Below, piece after piece: positions 13,338 to 20,968 of a stretch of DNA of 64,000 nt. Below the pieces are notes generated by a model that did no database searches, was not told the origin of the DNA, and was given only the letters and a program-made list of their open reading frames with translations. The translations under genes and the position numbers were made by a program. Location of the stretch: positions 2,411,249 to 2,475,248 of the forward strand of contig NZ_JAAZUH010000001.1 in NCBI RefSeq assembly GCF_013185915.1. The letters are read 5' to 3'. The first letter of the stretch is position 1. Each line of letters starts with the position of its first letter. Source of the DNA: Stenotrophomonas bentonitica. Its GTDB lineage: Bacteria > Pseudomonadota > Gammaproteobacteria > Xanthomonadales > Xanthomonadaceae.

Positions 13338-14059
13338 CAGCGCTCTTCCACGGCAGTGCGCCGGCTGCGGGTAATCAGCCACGCCACGCCGCGCAGGTCG
13401 CGGATGCCGACCAGCGCACGGTCCAGGTTGTTGTACTTGGAGACCCCGGCGGTGCGGTGGCGGTGGTTGACCGGCACGCTCACGGTTTTCCAGCCGGCCC
13501 GCTGCATCAGCGCCGGCAGGTAGCGGTGCATGTGGTCGAAGTACGGCAGGTCCAGGAAGGCATCACGCTCGAACAGCTTGATGCCGCAGCCGGTGTCGGG
13601 GGTGTCGTCGCGCAGTATGCGCGCGCGGATCGCATTGGCCCATTTGCTGGCCCAGCGCTTGCTGCCGCTGTCCTGGCGGTTGACCCGCCAGCCGGCGAAC
13701 AGCTTGACCTGCGTTTCGGCGCCGGCACGGGCGGCCAGCAGCCTGGGAATGTCGGCCGGATCGTTCTGGCCGTCGCCGTCGAGGGTGGCGATCCACGGCG
13801 CGCGCGCCTGCTTGACGCCGTTGCGCACCGCAGTGCTCTGCCCGCTCTGGGTAACGTGGTGCAGCACCCGCAGTTCCGGGTTGGCGGCCTTCAACGATTC
13901 GAGCACGGCCAGGGTGTCGTCGCGCGAGTTGTCGTCGATGTAGACGATCTCGAATGCGATCTGCCCGCGCAACGCAGCGGTGATCTCGTCGATCAGCGGC
14001 TGTACGTTGTCGCGCTCATTGAACACCGGGACGACGACCGACAACTGGGGGTGGCTCAT
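13337..14059 (-). CDS. Family 2 glycosyltransferase (DPM1/ArnC-like)
   Basis: A 240-residue GT-A enzyme expected to transfer a sugar from a nucleotide donor to a polyprenyl phosphate. It begins MSHPQLSVVVPVFNERDNV and carries the DDN motif (YIDDNSRDDT) and the DGD metal site (IATLDGDGQNDP). The ATG at 14059 starts right at the fold. Unlike ArnC it has no C-terminal transmembrane pair, so the coupled LAB_N protein just downstream may be its membrane partner. An NAD-dependent epimerase lies 86 bp upstream on the same strand. Confidence 0.88.
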   Translation of the reverse strand: MSHPQLSVVVPVFNERDNVQPLIDEITAALRGQIAFEIVYIDDNSRDDTLAVLESLKAANPELRVLHHVTQSGQSTAVRNGVKQARAPWIATLDGDGQNDPADIPRLLAARAGAETQVKLFAGWRVNRQDSGSKRWASKWANAIRARILRDDTPDTGCGIKLFERDAFLDLPYFDHMHRYLPALMQRAGWKTVSVPVNHRHRTAGVSKYNNLDRALVGIRDLRGVAWLITRSRRTAVEER

Positions 14060-14145
14060 GTTCGGGCTCTGCGAGGGGCAAGCGTGACAAAGAGCGCGCA
14101 TTTTCCGCAATCAAGGTTATCCGAAGATGAACCTGCCGATGTGAG

Positions 14146-15111
14146 TCAGGCGCGAACCCCGAAATAATCGCGGCACCAGGCCACCACCGGCGGCAGGCCG
14201 CGCTCGATGGGCGTGGCCGGTTCATAGCCGAATGCGTCATGGGCACGGTGCGTGTCGGCCATGGTGCGGACCATGTCGCCGGGCTGCATCGGCTTGTACA
14301 CCTTGTGCGCCGGGCGTCCTGCGGCGGCCTCGATGACCCCGATGAAGTGCTCCAGCTCGACCGGGGTGTGGTTGCCCAGGTTGAACACGCGGTGCGGCAC
14401 GTCGTCGCTGGACGGATGCGCCAGCGCGCCGAGGATACCGGCCACGATGTCGGAAACATGTGTGAAGTCGCGCTGCATGCGGCCTTCGTTGAACACCTCG
14501 ATCGGGCGTCCGGCCAGTACTGCGCGCGAGAACAGCAGCGGCGCCATGTCCGGGCGGCCCCACGGGCCGTACACGGTGAAGAAGCGCAGGCCGGTGGCAT
14601 GCAGGCCGTACAGCTGCGCGTAGGTGTAGGCCATCAGCTCGTTGGCGGCCTTGGTCGCTGCGTACAGCGAGCGCGGCTTGTCGATGCGCTGGTCTTCGGA
14701 GAACGGAGGCGTGGCCGAATCGCCGTAGACCGAGCTGCTGGAGGCATACACCAGGTGGGCCACGCCGCGATGGCGGCATAGCTCCAGCATGTTGACGAAC
14801 CCGGTGAGGTTGCTGTCGACGTAGGCGTGCGGGTTTTCCAGCGAGTAGCGCACCCCGGCCTGCGCGGCCAGGTGGATCACGCGGGTGGGCTGCAGCGCAT
14901 CGAACAGCGCGGCCAGGCCGTCGCGGTCGGTGAGGTCGAGCACGCGGATGTCGGCATCCGGGCACAGCGCGGCCACGCGATCACGCTTGATCTGCGGGTC
15001 GTAGTAGTCGTTGTAGTTGTCCAGCCCGACCACCCGGTGCCCGGCATCGAGCAGGGCACGCACGGTGTAGGCGCCGATGAAACCCGCCGCGCCGGTGACA
15101 AGGACGGTCAT
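14146..15111 (-). CDS. NAD-dependent nucleotide-sugar epimerase (UDP-glucuronate 4-epimerase-like)
   Basis: A 321-residue short-chain dehydrogenase of the extended class. The N-terminus MTVLVTGAAGFIGAYTVRAL has the G-x2-G-x2-G NAD loop. The segment GLDNYNDYYDPQIKRDR is typical of UDP-glucuronate/galacturonate epimerases. The catalytic S/Y/K set appears as ASSSSVYG and YAATK, and FFTVYGPWGRPDM is a family hallmark. It presumably supplies a sugar for LPS or capsule, consistent with the GT2/LAB_N genes downstream. Its start lies only 4 bp downstream of the parB stop codon. Confidence 0.88.
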   Translation of the reverse strand: MTVLVTGAAGFIGAYTVRALLDAGHRVVGLDNYNDYYDPQIKRDRVAALCPDADIRVLDLTDRDGLAALFDALQPTRVIHLAAQAGVRYSLENPHAYVDSNLTGFVNMLELCRHRGVAHLVYASSSSVYGDSATPPFSEDQRIDKPRSLYAATKAANELMAYTYAQLYGLHATGLRFFTVYGPWGRPDMAPLLFSRAVLAGRPIEVFNEGRMQRDFTHVSDIVAGILGALAHPSSDDVPHRVFNLGNHTPVELEHFIGVIEAAAGRPAHKVYKPMQPGDMVRTMADTHRAHDAFGYEPATPIERGLPPVVAWCRDYFGVRA

Positions 15112-15115
15112 GGGC

Positions 15116-16039
15116 TCAGTCCTTGCGGACGCGCAGCTTTTCGAGCACGCCGTCCAGGGTGTCCAGATCGGTGTAATGGATGATCAGCTTGCCCTTGCCG
15201 CCGCGGCCATGGTTGATCGCCACGCGCGCACCCAGCGATTCGGACAGCTCGGTTTCCAGCGAGGCGATATCGGCCTGCGGCGCGCTGGCAGTGGGCTTTT
15301 TACGCAGGTTGGCGGGCACCTTGCCGGCCGCGAACTGCTGCGCGCGGTGCTCGACCTCACGCACCGACCAGCCCTGGTCGGCCGCTTCCTGGGCCAGCTT
15401 GCTGGCCAGTTCCGGGGCCAGGGTCAGCAGCGCGCGGGCATGGCCCATTTCCAGCCGGCGGGTTTCCAGCAGCAGGCGGATCGCCACCGGCAGTTCCAGC
15501 AGGCGCAGCAGGTTGGACACCGAGGCGCGCGAGCGGCCCACGGCCTGGGCGGCTTCGGCATGGGTCAGCGCGAATTCGCTGATCAGCCGCTGCAGCGCTT
15601 CGGCTTCTTCCAGCGGGTTGAGGTCTTCGCGCTGGATGTTCTCGATCAGCGCCATCGCGATGACGGTGCGGTCTTCCAGCTCGCGCACCACCACCGGCAC
15701 TTCGTCCAGGCCGGCCAGCTGCGAGGCGCGCCAGCGGCGTTCGCCGGCCACGATCTCGAAGCTGTCCGGGCCGAGCTGGCGGACCAGGATCGGCTGGATC
15801 ACGCCCTGCGCCTTGATCGACTCGGCCAGCTCGGCGAGCTTGGTTTCGTCCATTTCGCGGCGCGGCTGGTACTTGCCCGGCTGCAGGTGCTGGACCGGCA
15901 GCCTGCGCAGCACTTCACCCGGCAGCGGTTCGACCACCGCGGCCGCCTGCACCTGTGTCACCGCGCCCTTGGGCCCCAGCAGCGCATCGAGGCCACGGCC
16001 GAGGCCGCGTTTCTTGCCGGGGGCGGGCTTGCTGCTCAT
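15116..16039 (-). CDS. parB: Chromosome partitioning protein ParB
   Basis: A 307-residue CTP-dependent DNA clamp that loads at parS and works with ParA in origin segregation. The N-terminal ParA-stimulating peptide is KKRGLGRGLDALLG. The CTP-binding box reads AGERRWRASQLAG, the helix-turn-helix lies near LTHAEAAQAVGRSRASVSNLLRLLELP, and a C-terminal dimerisation domain follows. It starts at the last base of parA (1-base overlap). I found no parS-like 16-mer in this window by eye. Confidence 0.96.
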   Translation of the reverse strand: MSSKPAPGKKRGLGRGLDALLGPKGAVTQVQAAAVVEPLPGEVLRRLPVQHLQPGKYQPRREMDETKLAELAESIKAQGVIQPILVRQLGPDSFEIVAGERRWRASQLAGLDEVPVVVRELEDRTVIAMALIENIQREDLNPLEEAEALQRLISEFALTHAEAAQAVGRSRASVSNLLRLLELPVAIRLLLETRRLEMGHARALLTLAPELASKLAQEAADQGWSVREVEHRAQQFAAGKVPANLRKKPTASAPQADIASLETELSESLGARVAINHGRGGKGKLIIHYTDLDTLDGVLEKLRVRKD

Positions 16040-16836
16040 CAGGCGGTCTCCATGGCCTTGCCGGCCGTGTTGCGTTGGTGGTGGCGGCGGATGATTTCGC
16101 CGGCCAGGCCGAGGTAGGCCACGCCGCCGCGCGAGGCGCGGTCGTAGCCGACAATGCTCTGCCCGTGGCTGGGCGCCTCGGCCAGGCGCACGTTGCGCGG
16201 CACGATGGTGCGGAACACGCGGTCGCCGAAGTGCTCGGTCAGTTCAGCCGACACGGCATTGGCCAGGTTGTTGCGCACGTCGAACATGGTGCGCAGCACG
16301 CCCTCGATCTCCAGGCTGGGATTGAGGTTGGCGCGCAGCGCGTCGATGGTTTCCACCAGTGCGCTCAGGCCTTCCAGCGCGTAGTACTCGCACTGCATCG
16401 GCACGATCACCGAATCGGCGGCGGCCAGGGCGTTGAGGGTCAGCAGCGACAGCGCCGGGGGGCAGTCGATCAGGATGAAGTCGTACTCCTCCTGGATCGG
16501 CGCGAGTGCGCGCTTGAGGCGCTGTTCGCGCTCGCCCTGGTCCATCAGCTGGATCTCGGCAGCGGTCAGGTCGATGTTGCCCGGCAGCAGGTCGAAGCCT
16601 TCCGGGGTGGTCACCCGGATCTCCGCCGCGGTGCTCTCGCCGAGCAGCAGGTCGCAGGTGGAGGCGGCCACTTCGCGCTTGTCCACGCCGCTGCCCATGG
16701 TCGCATTGCCCTGGGAATCGAGGTCGACCAGCAGCACGCGCTTGGGTGCAGCAGCCAGGGCGGCGGCCAGATTGACGGCAGTCGTGGTCTTGCCGACGCC
16801 ACCTTTCTGGTTGGCGATGGCGATGATGCGAGCCAT
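16039..16836 (-). CDS. parA: Chromosome partitioning ATPase ParA (Soj)
   Basis: A 265-residue Walker-type ATPase. It begins MARIIAIANQKGGVGKTTTAVNL with the deviant Walker A lysine (KGGVGKTT). Walker B is FILIDCPPALSLLT, and RASRGGVAYLGLA lies near the C-terminus. The ATG at 16836 gives the canonical start and has AGG upstream; an in-frame ATG 15 bases earlier lacks a family match. The order rsmG-parA-parB on one strand is the usual bacterial arrangement. Confidence 0.96.
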   Translation of the reverse strand: MARIIAIANQKGGVGKTTTAVNLAAALAAAPKRVLLVDLDSQGNATMGSGVDKREVAASTCDLLLGESTAAEIRVTTPEGFDLLPGNIDLTAAEIQLMDQGEREQRLKRALAPIQEEYDFILIDCPPALSLLTLNALAAADSVIVPMQCEYYALEGLSALVETIDALRANLNPSLEIEGVLRTMFDVRNNLANAVSAELTEHFGDRVFRTIVPRNVRLAEAPSHGQSIVGYDRASRGGVAYLGLAGEIIRRHHQRNTAGKAMETA

Positions 16837-16924
16837 GCGGGTGAGCCTCATCGGCAGGGAGTGGGACTGGGCATTATGCGGTCAGCGGCCGTGTCATGCA
16901 CTGTGAGATGCGCGCCGGCCCCCG

Positions 16925-17563
16925 TCATGGACCGGCCACCACGACCAGGTGACGCTCGCCGGTGAGGCCCGGGACCGTCAACGGCAACACCTGTTCGACC
17001 TGCCAGCCGGCCGGCAGCTGGGCGATCTCGTCGTGCGGGTACACGCCCTTCATCGCCAGCAGGCGCCCGCCCGGGCGCAGCAGGTGGCCACCGACCGCAA
17101 TGATCCCGGCCAGGGTGTCCATCGCGCGCGCGGTCAGGTTGTCATACGCGCCCGGCTCGTCCAGCGCTTCGGCGCGCGACTCGGCCACGCGGGCGTTGCC
17201 CAGGCCCAGCTGGCGCACCGCTTCGCGCATGAAGCGCGCCTTCTTGCCGTTGCTTTCGACCAGGGTCACCTGCAGCTGCGGGCGGGCGATGGCCAGCGGG
17301 ATGCCCGGCAGCCCCGGGCCGGTGCCGAGGTCGGCCAGCGTGCCCTGCTCCAGGTACGGCTGCATCGCCAGCGAATCGAGCAGATGGCGGGTGACCATCT
17401 CCAGCGGATCGCGGATCGCGGTCAGGTTGTAGGTCTTGTTCCAGCGATTGAGCAGGGTCAGGTAGGTCAGCAGCGGCGGCGCCAGGGCGGCGTCCAGGCC
17501 CATGGCGGCCAGGCCTTTTTCAAGCTCGGCAGCCACGTTGGAAGGAAGAGTGTGCTCGGTCAT
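16925..17563 (-). CDS. rsmG: 16S rRNA (guanine(527)-N7)-methyltransferase RsmG
   Basis: A 212-residue SAM-dependent enzyme that methylates G527 of 16S rRNA. Key segments are the [26 protein letters not shown] block, the SAM loop [20 protein letters not shown] and [14 protein letters not shown]. The ATG at 17563 (MTEHTLPSN) is preferred over an upstream in-frame start that lies in low-similarity sequence. It heads the rsmG-parA-parB group, 88 bp upstream of parA. Confidence 0.96.
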   Translation of the reverse strand: MTEHTLPSNVAAELEKGLAAMGLDAALAPPLLTYLTLLNRWNKTYNLTAIRDPLEMVTRHLLDSLAMQPYLEQGTLADLGTGPGLPGIPLAIARPQLQVTLVESNGKKARFMREAVRQLGLGNARVAESRAEALDEPGAYDNLTARAMDTLAGIIAVGGHLLRPGGRLLAMKGVYPHDEIAQLPAGWQVEQVLPLTVPGLTGERHLVVVAGP

Positions 17564-17614
17564 GCGCCCATTATCGCAGGGTGGCGCGGTTCGCACTGCG
17601 CGGATTCGGCGAAG

Positions 17615-18214
17615 TCAGAGCGCGTGCCAGGCCAGCGCGGCGCGGAAATCATCGGCCGCCTGCCATTCGCGCAGCTGCCAGCGCGCGGCCGGGCCCAGTT
17701 CCGGGTCGGCCCAGGCCAGGTGCAGCGCGCCGTCCGGGCCGGGGGCCAGCTGCAGGCGGTGCAGGCCGAATGAGATGCCCTGGCCCTGCGCCTTGAGGAT
17801 GGCTTCCTTGGCGCACCAGACCCGGAAGAACCAATGATTGCGGGCGGTGTCATCCAGGCCGAGCAGCCAGGCCACCTCGGCCGGGTGGAAGAAGCGTTCG
17901 ATGATCTCGGCCATGCGCGGGCGCGGGCGCAGCGGTTCCAGGTCCACCCCCAGCCGCACGCCCTCGCCCAGCCCGACCAGCAGCAGGCCGTGGCTGTGGC
18001 TCCAGCCGGTGCCCATGTGCGCCAGCGGGCCGTGCAGCTCGGGCCGGCCGCGCGGGTCGCGCTGCAGCGGCAGGGTTTCGGGGCGGCCGCCCAGCTGTTC
18101 GGCCAGCAGGACCCGGGCCTGCGGCTCGCCGCGGGTGCCGGGCACGTGCGGCAGCCGCCAGACCGTGACCGGGCCGAACCGCCAGGGGCCGTCCAGGGTG
18201 GCCGGCAGGCTCAC
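17615..18214 (-). CDS. 4'-phosphopantetheinyl transferase superfamily protein
   Basis: About 199 residues. It transfers the phosphopantetheine arm of CoA to a carrier-protein serine. Visible motifs are VRLGVDLEPL (G-V-D-x-E, Mg2+ binding) and WCAKEAILKAQGQGISF (W-x2-K-E-A). No ATG fits. The GTG at 18214 follows a GGGG stretch, and another GTG at 18241 is possible, so the N-terminus is uncertain by nine residues. The size is close to the Sfp/EntD/AcpT type. No NRPS or PKS lies nearby, so the target carrier protein is unknown. Confidence 0.82.
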   Translation of the reverse strand: MSLPATLDGPWRFGPVTVWRLPHVPGTRGEPQARVLLAEQLGGRPETLPLQRDPRGRPELHGPLAHMGTGWSHSHGLLLVGLGEGVRLGVDLEPLRPRPRMAEIIERFFHPAEVAWLLGLDDTARNHWFFRVWCAKEAILKAQGQGISFGLHRLQLAPGPDGALHLAWADPELGPAARWQLREWQAADDFRAALAWHAL

Positions 18215-18304
18215 GCGAATGCCCCGCAAAGGCCAGTGCACGACGATTTCACAGCACCTGCCGTCAACTGGCGCCGCTTCATCCACACAGAGGGAATCAC
18301 CAAC

Positions 18305-18556
18305 ATGGGCATCATCATCTGGTTGATCGTCGGTGGCATCGTGGGCTGGCTGGCCAGCATCATCATGCGTCGCGACGCGCAGCAGGGCATCATCCTGAAC
18401 ATCGTGGTGGGCATCGTGGGTGCGTTGATTGCAGGGTTCCTGTTCGGCGGCAACATCAACGACGGCATCACGCTCTGGTCGTTCCTGTACTCGCTGATCG
18501 GCGCGGTGATCCTGCTCGCGATCGTGAACCTGTTTACGCGAAAGAGCATCCGGTAA
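18305..18556 (+). CDS. GlsB/YeaQ/YmgE family stress-response membrane protein
   Basis: An 83-residue protein made almost wholly of three hydrophobic glycine-rich helices: MGIIIWLIVGGIVGWLASII, IILNIVVGIVGALIAGFLF and LYSLIGAVILLAIVNLF. This is the transglycosylase-associated (YeaQ/YmgE) family. A GAGGGA ribosome site precedes the ATG at 18305, and a strong terminator follows 20 bp after the stop. It is divergent from the phosphopantetheinyl transferase gene. The function of the family is not well defined. Confidence 0.9.
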   Translation: MGIIIWLIVGGIVGWLASIIMRRDAQQGIILNIVVGIVGALIAGFLFGGNINDGITLWSFLYSLIGAVILLAIVNLFTRKSIR

Positions 18557-18576
18557 ACAACGCCGGTGGAAAACGG

Positions 18577-18602
18577 AAAGGCCCGGCACCCGCCGGGCCT
18601 TT
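18577..18602. terminator. Rho-independent terminator
   Basis: An 11-bp perfect stem (AAAGGCCCGGC with its complement) and an ACCC loop, followed by T-rich sequence. It separates the convergent ymgE-like gene and xthA, and the symmetric A/T ends could serve both strands. Confidence 0.9.
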
Positions 18603-18609
18603 TCCTTTC

Positions 18610-19377
18610 TCAGCCCAGCTGCACCCACGCCGGGGCGTGGTCGCTCGGCCGATCCCAGGTGCGCGGTTCGCGGTCGATGCCCGAGGCCAGCGCGCGCGCC
18701 TTGAGCGCGTCGGAGACCAGGGTCAGGTCGATGCGCAGGCCCAGGTTGCGGCGGAAGCCGGCGGCGCGGTAGTCCCACCAGCTGAACACGCCTTCTTCTT
18801 CGCTGTGCAGCCGGAACGCGTCGTGCAGGCCCAGCTGAAGCAGCTTGTTGAGCGCGCCGCGCTCGGCGGTGGAGGTGAGGATGTGGTTCTCGTTCCAGAC
18901 CAGCGGGTCGTGGGTGTCGCGCCCTTCCGGGGCGATGTTGAAGTCGCCCATCACCACCAGCTCGGGGTACTTCGCCAGTTCGGCGGCGACCCAGGCATGC
19001 ACGGCTTCGAGCCAGCGCAGCTTGTACGCATACTTGTCGGTGCCCACGTCCTGGCCGTTGACCACGTACAGGTTGATGATGCGCACGCCGTTGACGGTGC
19101 CGGCGATGACGCGCTTCTGCTCATCCTCGAAGCCGGGAATGCCGATCTGCACGTCCTGGGCCGGTTCGCGCGAGAGCAGCGCGACGCCGTTGTAGGTCTT
19201 CTGCCCGGCGAACACGCTGCGGTAGCCGAGCCCGGCCAGCACCGCGTCGGGGAACTTGTGGTCCTCCATCTTGGTTTCCTGGATCCCGACCACGTCCGGC
19301 GCGAACGCGGTGAGCCATTGTTCCAGGTGCGGCAGGCGCACGTTGAGGGAGTTGACGTTCCAGGAGGCGATTTTCAT
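18610..19377 (-). CDS. xthA: Exodeoxyribonuclease III / AP endonuclease
   Basis: A 255-residue Mg2+-dependent nuclease of base-excision repair. It shows the EEP-fold signatures: MKIASWNVNSLNVRLPHLEQ, GIQETKMEDHKFP (catalytic E), YVVNGQDVGTDKY, VVMGDFNIAP (D/N), FSWWDYRAAGFRRNLGLRID and the terminal SDHAP. The length is normal for ExoIII. The next gene on the strand (aldehyde dehydrogenase) is downstream after only 19 bp past the xthA frame start, so shared transcription is possible only from their own promoters. Confidence 0.95.
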   Translation of the reverse strand: MKIASWNVNSLNVRLPHLEQWLTAFAPDVVGIQETKMEDHKFPDAVLAGLGYRSVFAGQKTYNGVALLSREPAQDVQIGIPGFEDEQKRVIAGTVNGVRIINLYVVNGQDVGTDKYAYKLRWLEAVHAWVAAELAKYPELVVMGDFNIAPEGRDTHDPLVWNENHILTSTAERGALNKLLQLGLHDAFRLHSEEEGVFSWWDYRAAGFRRNLGLRIDLTLVSDALKARALASGIDREPRTWDRPSDHAPAWVQLG

Positions 19378-19396
19378 GAGGGCATTCTACCCGCCC

Positions 19397-20812
19397 CTAC
19401 CGCACCAACGCCTTCAACAACCCCGCGATCTTCGAATACGGTGGCTTCAGCAGGTCGCTGGCCGCCCAGCGCGACTGCCAGAGGATCGGCAGCTGCTTGC
19501 TCATGGCGTCGAAACCGGCGCGGCCGTGGTACGCGCCCATGCCGCTGGGACCGACGCCGCCGAACGGCAGGCCGTTGATCGCGAAGTGCAGCAGCGTGTC
19601 GTTGACGGTGACGCCACCGGCCACCACCTGCCCGAGCACCTGCTCCACCGCTTCGCGGCGGTCGCTGAACACGTACAAGGCCAGTGGGCGGTCGCGGGCC
19701 TGCACGTCGGCTACTGCTGCGGCCAGGTCCGGATAGGCGCACACCGGCAGGATCGGACCGAAGATCTCCTCCTGCATCAGGTCCAGGTCCGCCGGCGGGT
19801 CGAGCACGATGGTCGGCACGATCAGCCGTTCGCGGCGTGCGCGCTCGGGGTCGACGGTGGCCAGTTCGATCACCGGCACGCCGCGTTCGCGCGCCTGGGC
19901 CAGGTAGCCCAGCAGGCGCTGGTACTGGCCCTCGTGGATGATGCGGGTGTAATCGCTGGCGTCGCTGAAGTCGCCGTAGCGCTCGCGCACCTGGGTCTGC
20001 AGCTGCTGCACCAGCTCGCGCTGGCGACGGCCGTCGATCAGCACGTAGTCCGGGGCGATGCAGGTCTGCCCGGCGTTGAACCACTTGCCGGTGGCCAGGC
20101 GCGAAGCGGCCTTCTCCAGCGGGTAGTCGCTGCAGACGATGGCCGGCGACTTGCCGCCCAGTTCCAGGGTAAGCGGGGTCAGGTGCTGGGCAGCGGCGGC
20201 CATGACCTTGCGGCCCACGGCGGTGGAGCCGGTGAATACCAGGTGGTCCAGAGGCGAGCCGGACAGCGCGGCGGCCAGCTCGCCGTCGCCCTGCACCACC
20301 GCCACGCGGTCGGCCGGGAACACCGAGGCGAGCAGGTCGTGGAGGAAGGCGCTGGTGCGCGGGGTGTGTTCGGACGGCTTGAGGATGACGTGGTTGCCCG
20401 CGGCAATCGCGGTAGCCAGCGGAATCAGCGCCAGGTTCACCGGGTAGTTCCACGGCGAAATCACCCCGACCACGCCCAGCGGTACCGGGCGCGTCTGCGC
20501 GCGCGCCGGCCAGAACCGCCAGCCCACCCCGACCCGGCGCGGGCGCATCCAGCCGCGCAGGTGGCCGAGCAGGTGGTCGATCTCGTTGAGCACGGTCATG
20601 CCGTCGGCGATCAGCGATTCCTGGGTGGAACGGTGGCCGAAGTCGGCGGCGATGGCTTCGGCCATCTCCGGCATGCGCGATTTCAACGCCGCGCGCAGGC
20701 GTTGCAGGTCGTTGCGACGCTGGACCAGCGTCGGACGGTTGGATTGCCAGGCCTGGCGCAGGGTGTGAAGCAGGGCCGGGAGCGCGCCGGGCGCGGTGTG
20801 GGTGGAGTTCAT
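19397..20812 (-). CDS. Coniferyl-aldehyde dehydrogenase-like aldehyde dehydrogenase
   Basis: A 471-residue NAD(P)-dependent aldehyde dehydrogenase of the class with no N-terminal extension. Key sites are LGVVGVISPWNYPVNLAL, the coenzyme loop FTGSTAVGRKVM, ELGGKSPAIV with the general-base glutamate, and the nucleophile Cys in FNAGQTCIAPDY. The C-terminal INGLPFGGVGPSGMGAYHGRAGFD pattern fits the CalB/fatty-aldehyde dehydrogenase group. The start at 20812 gives the family N-terminus. An upstream extension would translate a GTAG repeat and is rejected. Confidence 0.88.
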   Translation of the reverse strand: MNSTHTAPGALPALLHTLRQAWQSNRPTLVQRRNDLQRLRAALKSRMPEMAEAIAADFGHRSTQESLIADGMTVLNEIDHLLGHLRGWMRPRRVGVGWRFWPARAQTRPVPLGVVGVISPWNYPVNLALIPLATAIAAGNHVILKPSEHTPRTSAFLHDLLASVFPADRVAVVQGDGELAAALSGSPLDHLVFTGSTAVGRKVMAAAAQHLTPLTLELGGKSPAIVCSDYPLEKAASRLATGKWFNAGQTCIAPDYVLIDGRRQRELVQQLQTQVRERYGDFSDASDYTRIIHEGQYQRLLGYLAQARERGVPVIELATVDPERARRERLIVPTIVLDPPADLDLMQEEIFGPILPVCAYPDLAAAVADVQARDRPLALYVFSDRREAVEQVLGQVVAGGVTVNDTLLHFAINGLPFGGVGPSGMGAYHGRAGFDAMSKQLPILWQSRWAASDLLKPPYSKIAGLLKALVR

Positions 20813-20850
20813 GGGGGGAATATAGCAATGGTTTCGGGAGGCACCGCGAG

Positions 20851-20896
20851 GACACGCATGGCGTGTCACTACGCGTAGCGACACGCCATGCGTGTC
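20851..20896. repeat. Inverted pair of GTAG palindromes (SMAG-like dimer)
   Basis: Two 17-base arms, GACACGCATGGCGTGTC (20851-20867) and its exact complement (20880-20896), surround ACTACGCGTAGC. The two GTAG heads face each other, so the unit forms one long hairpin. It lies between the dehydrogenase start and the MHS transporter terminator. Confidence 0.85.
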
Positions 20897-20917
20897 CCAC
20901 GCGGACCCAAACGAAGA

Positions 20918-20943
20918 AGGGCCGCGGCAAACGCCGCGGCCCT
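20918..20943 (-). terminator. Rho-independent terminator of the MHS transporter gene
   Basis: An 11-bp GC-rich perfect stem (20918-20928 with 20933-20943), AAAC loop, followed on the minus strand by CTTCTTCGTTT. It lies 25 bp past the stop codon of the gene at 20969. Confidence 0.85.
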
Positions 20944-20968
20944 CCCGTGCATCAATCACCGATACAGC

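Noticed and set aside
15000..17600. A parS centromere site near parAB
   Set aside because: I looked for the 16-base TGTTtCACGTGaAACA-type palindrome and found none by eye; a computed search would settle it.
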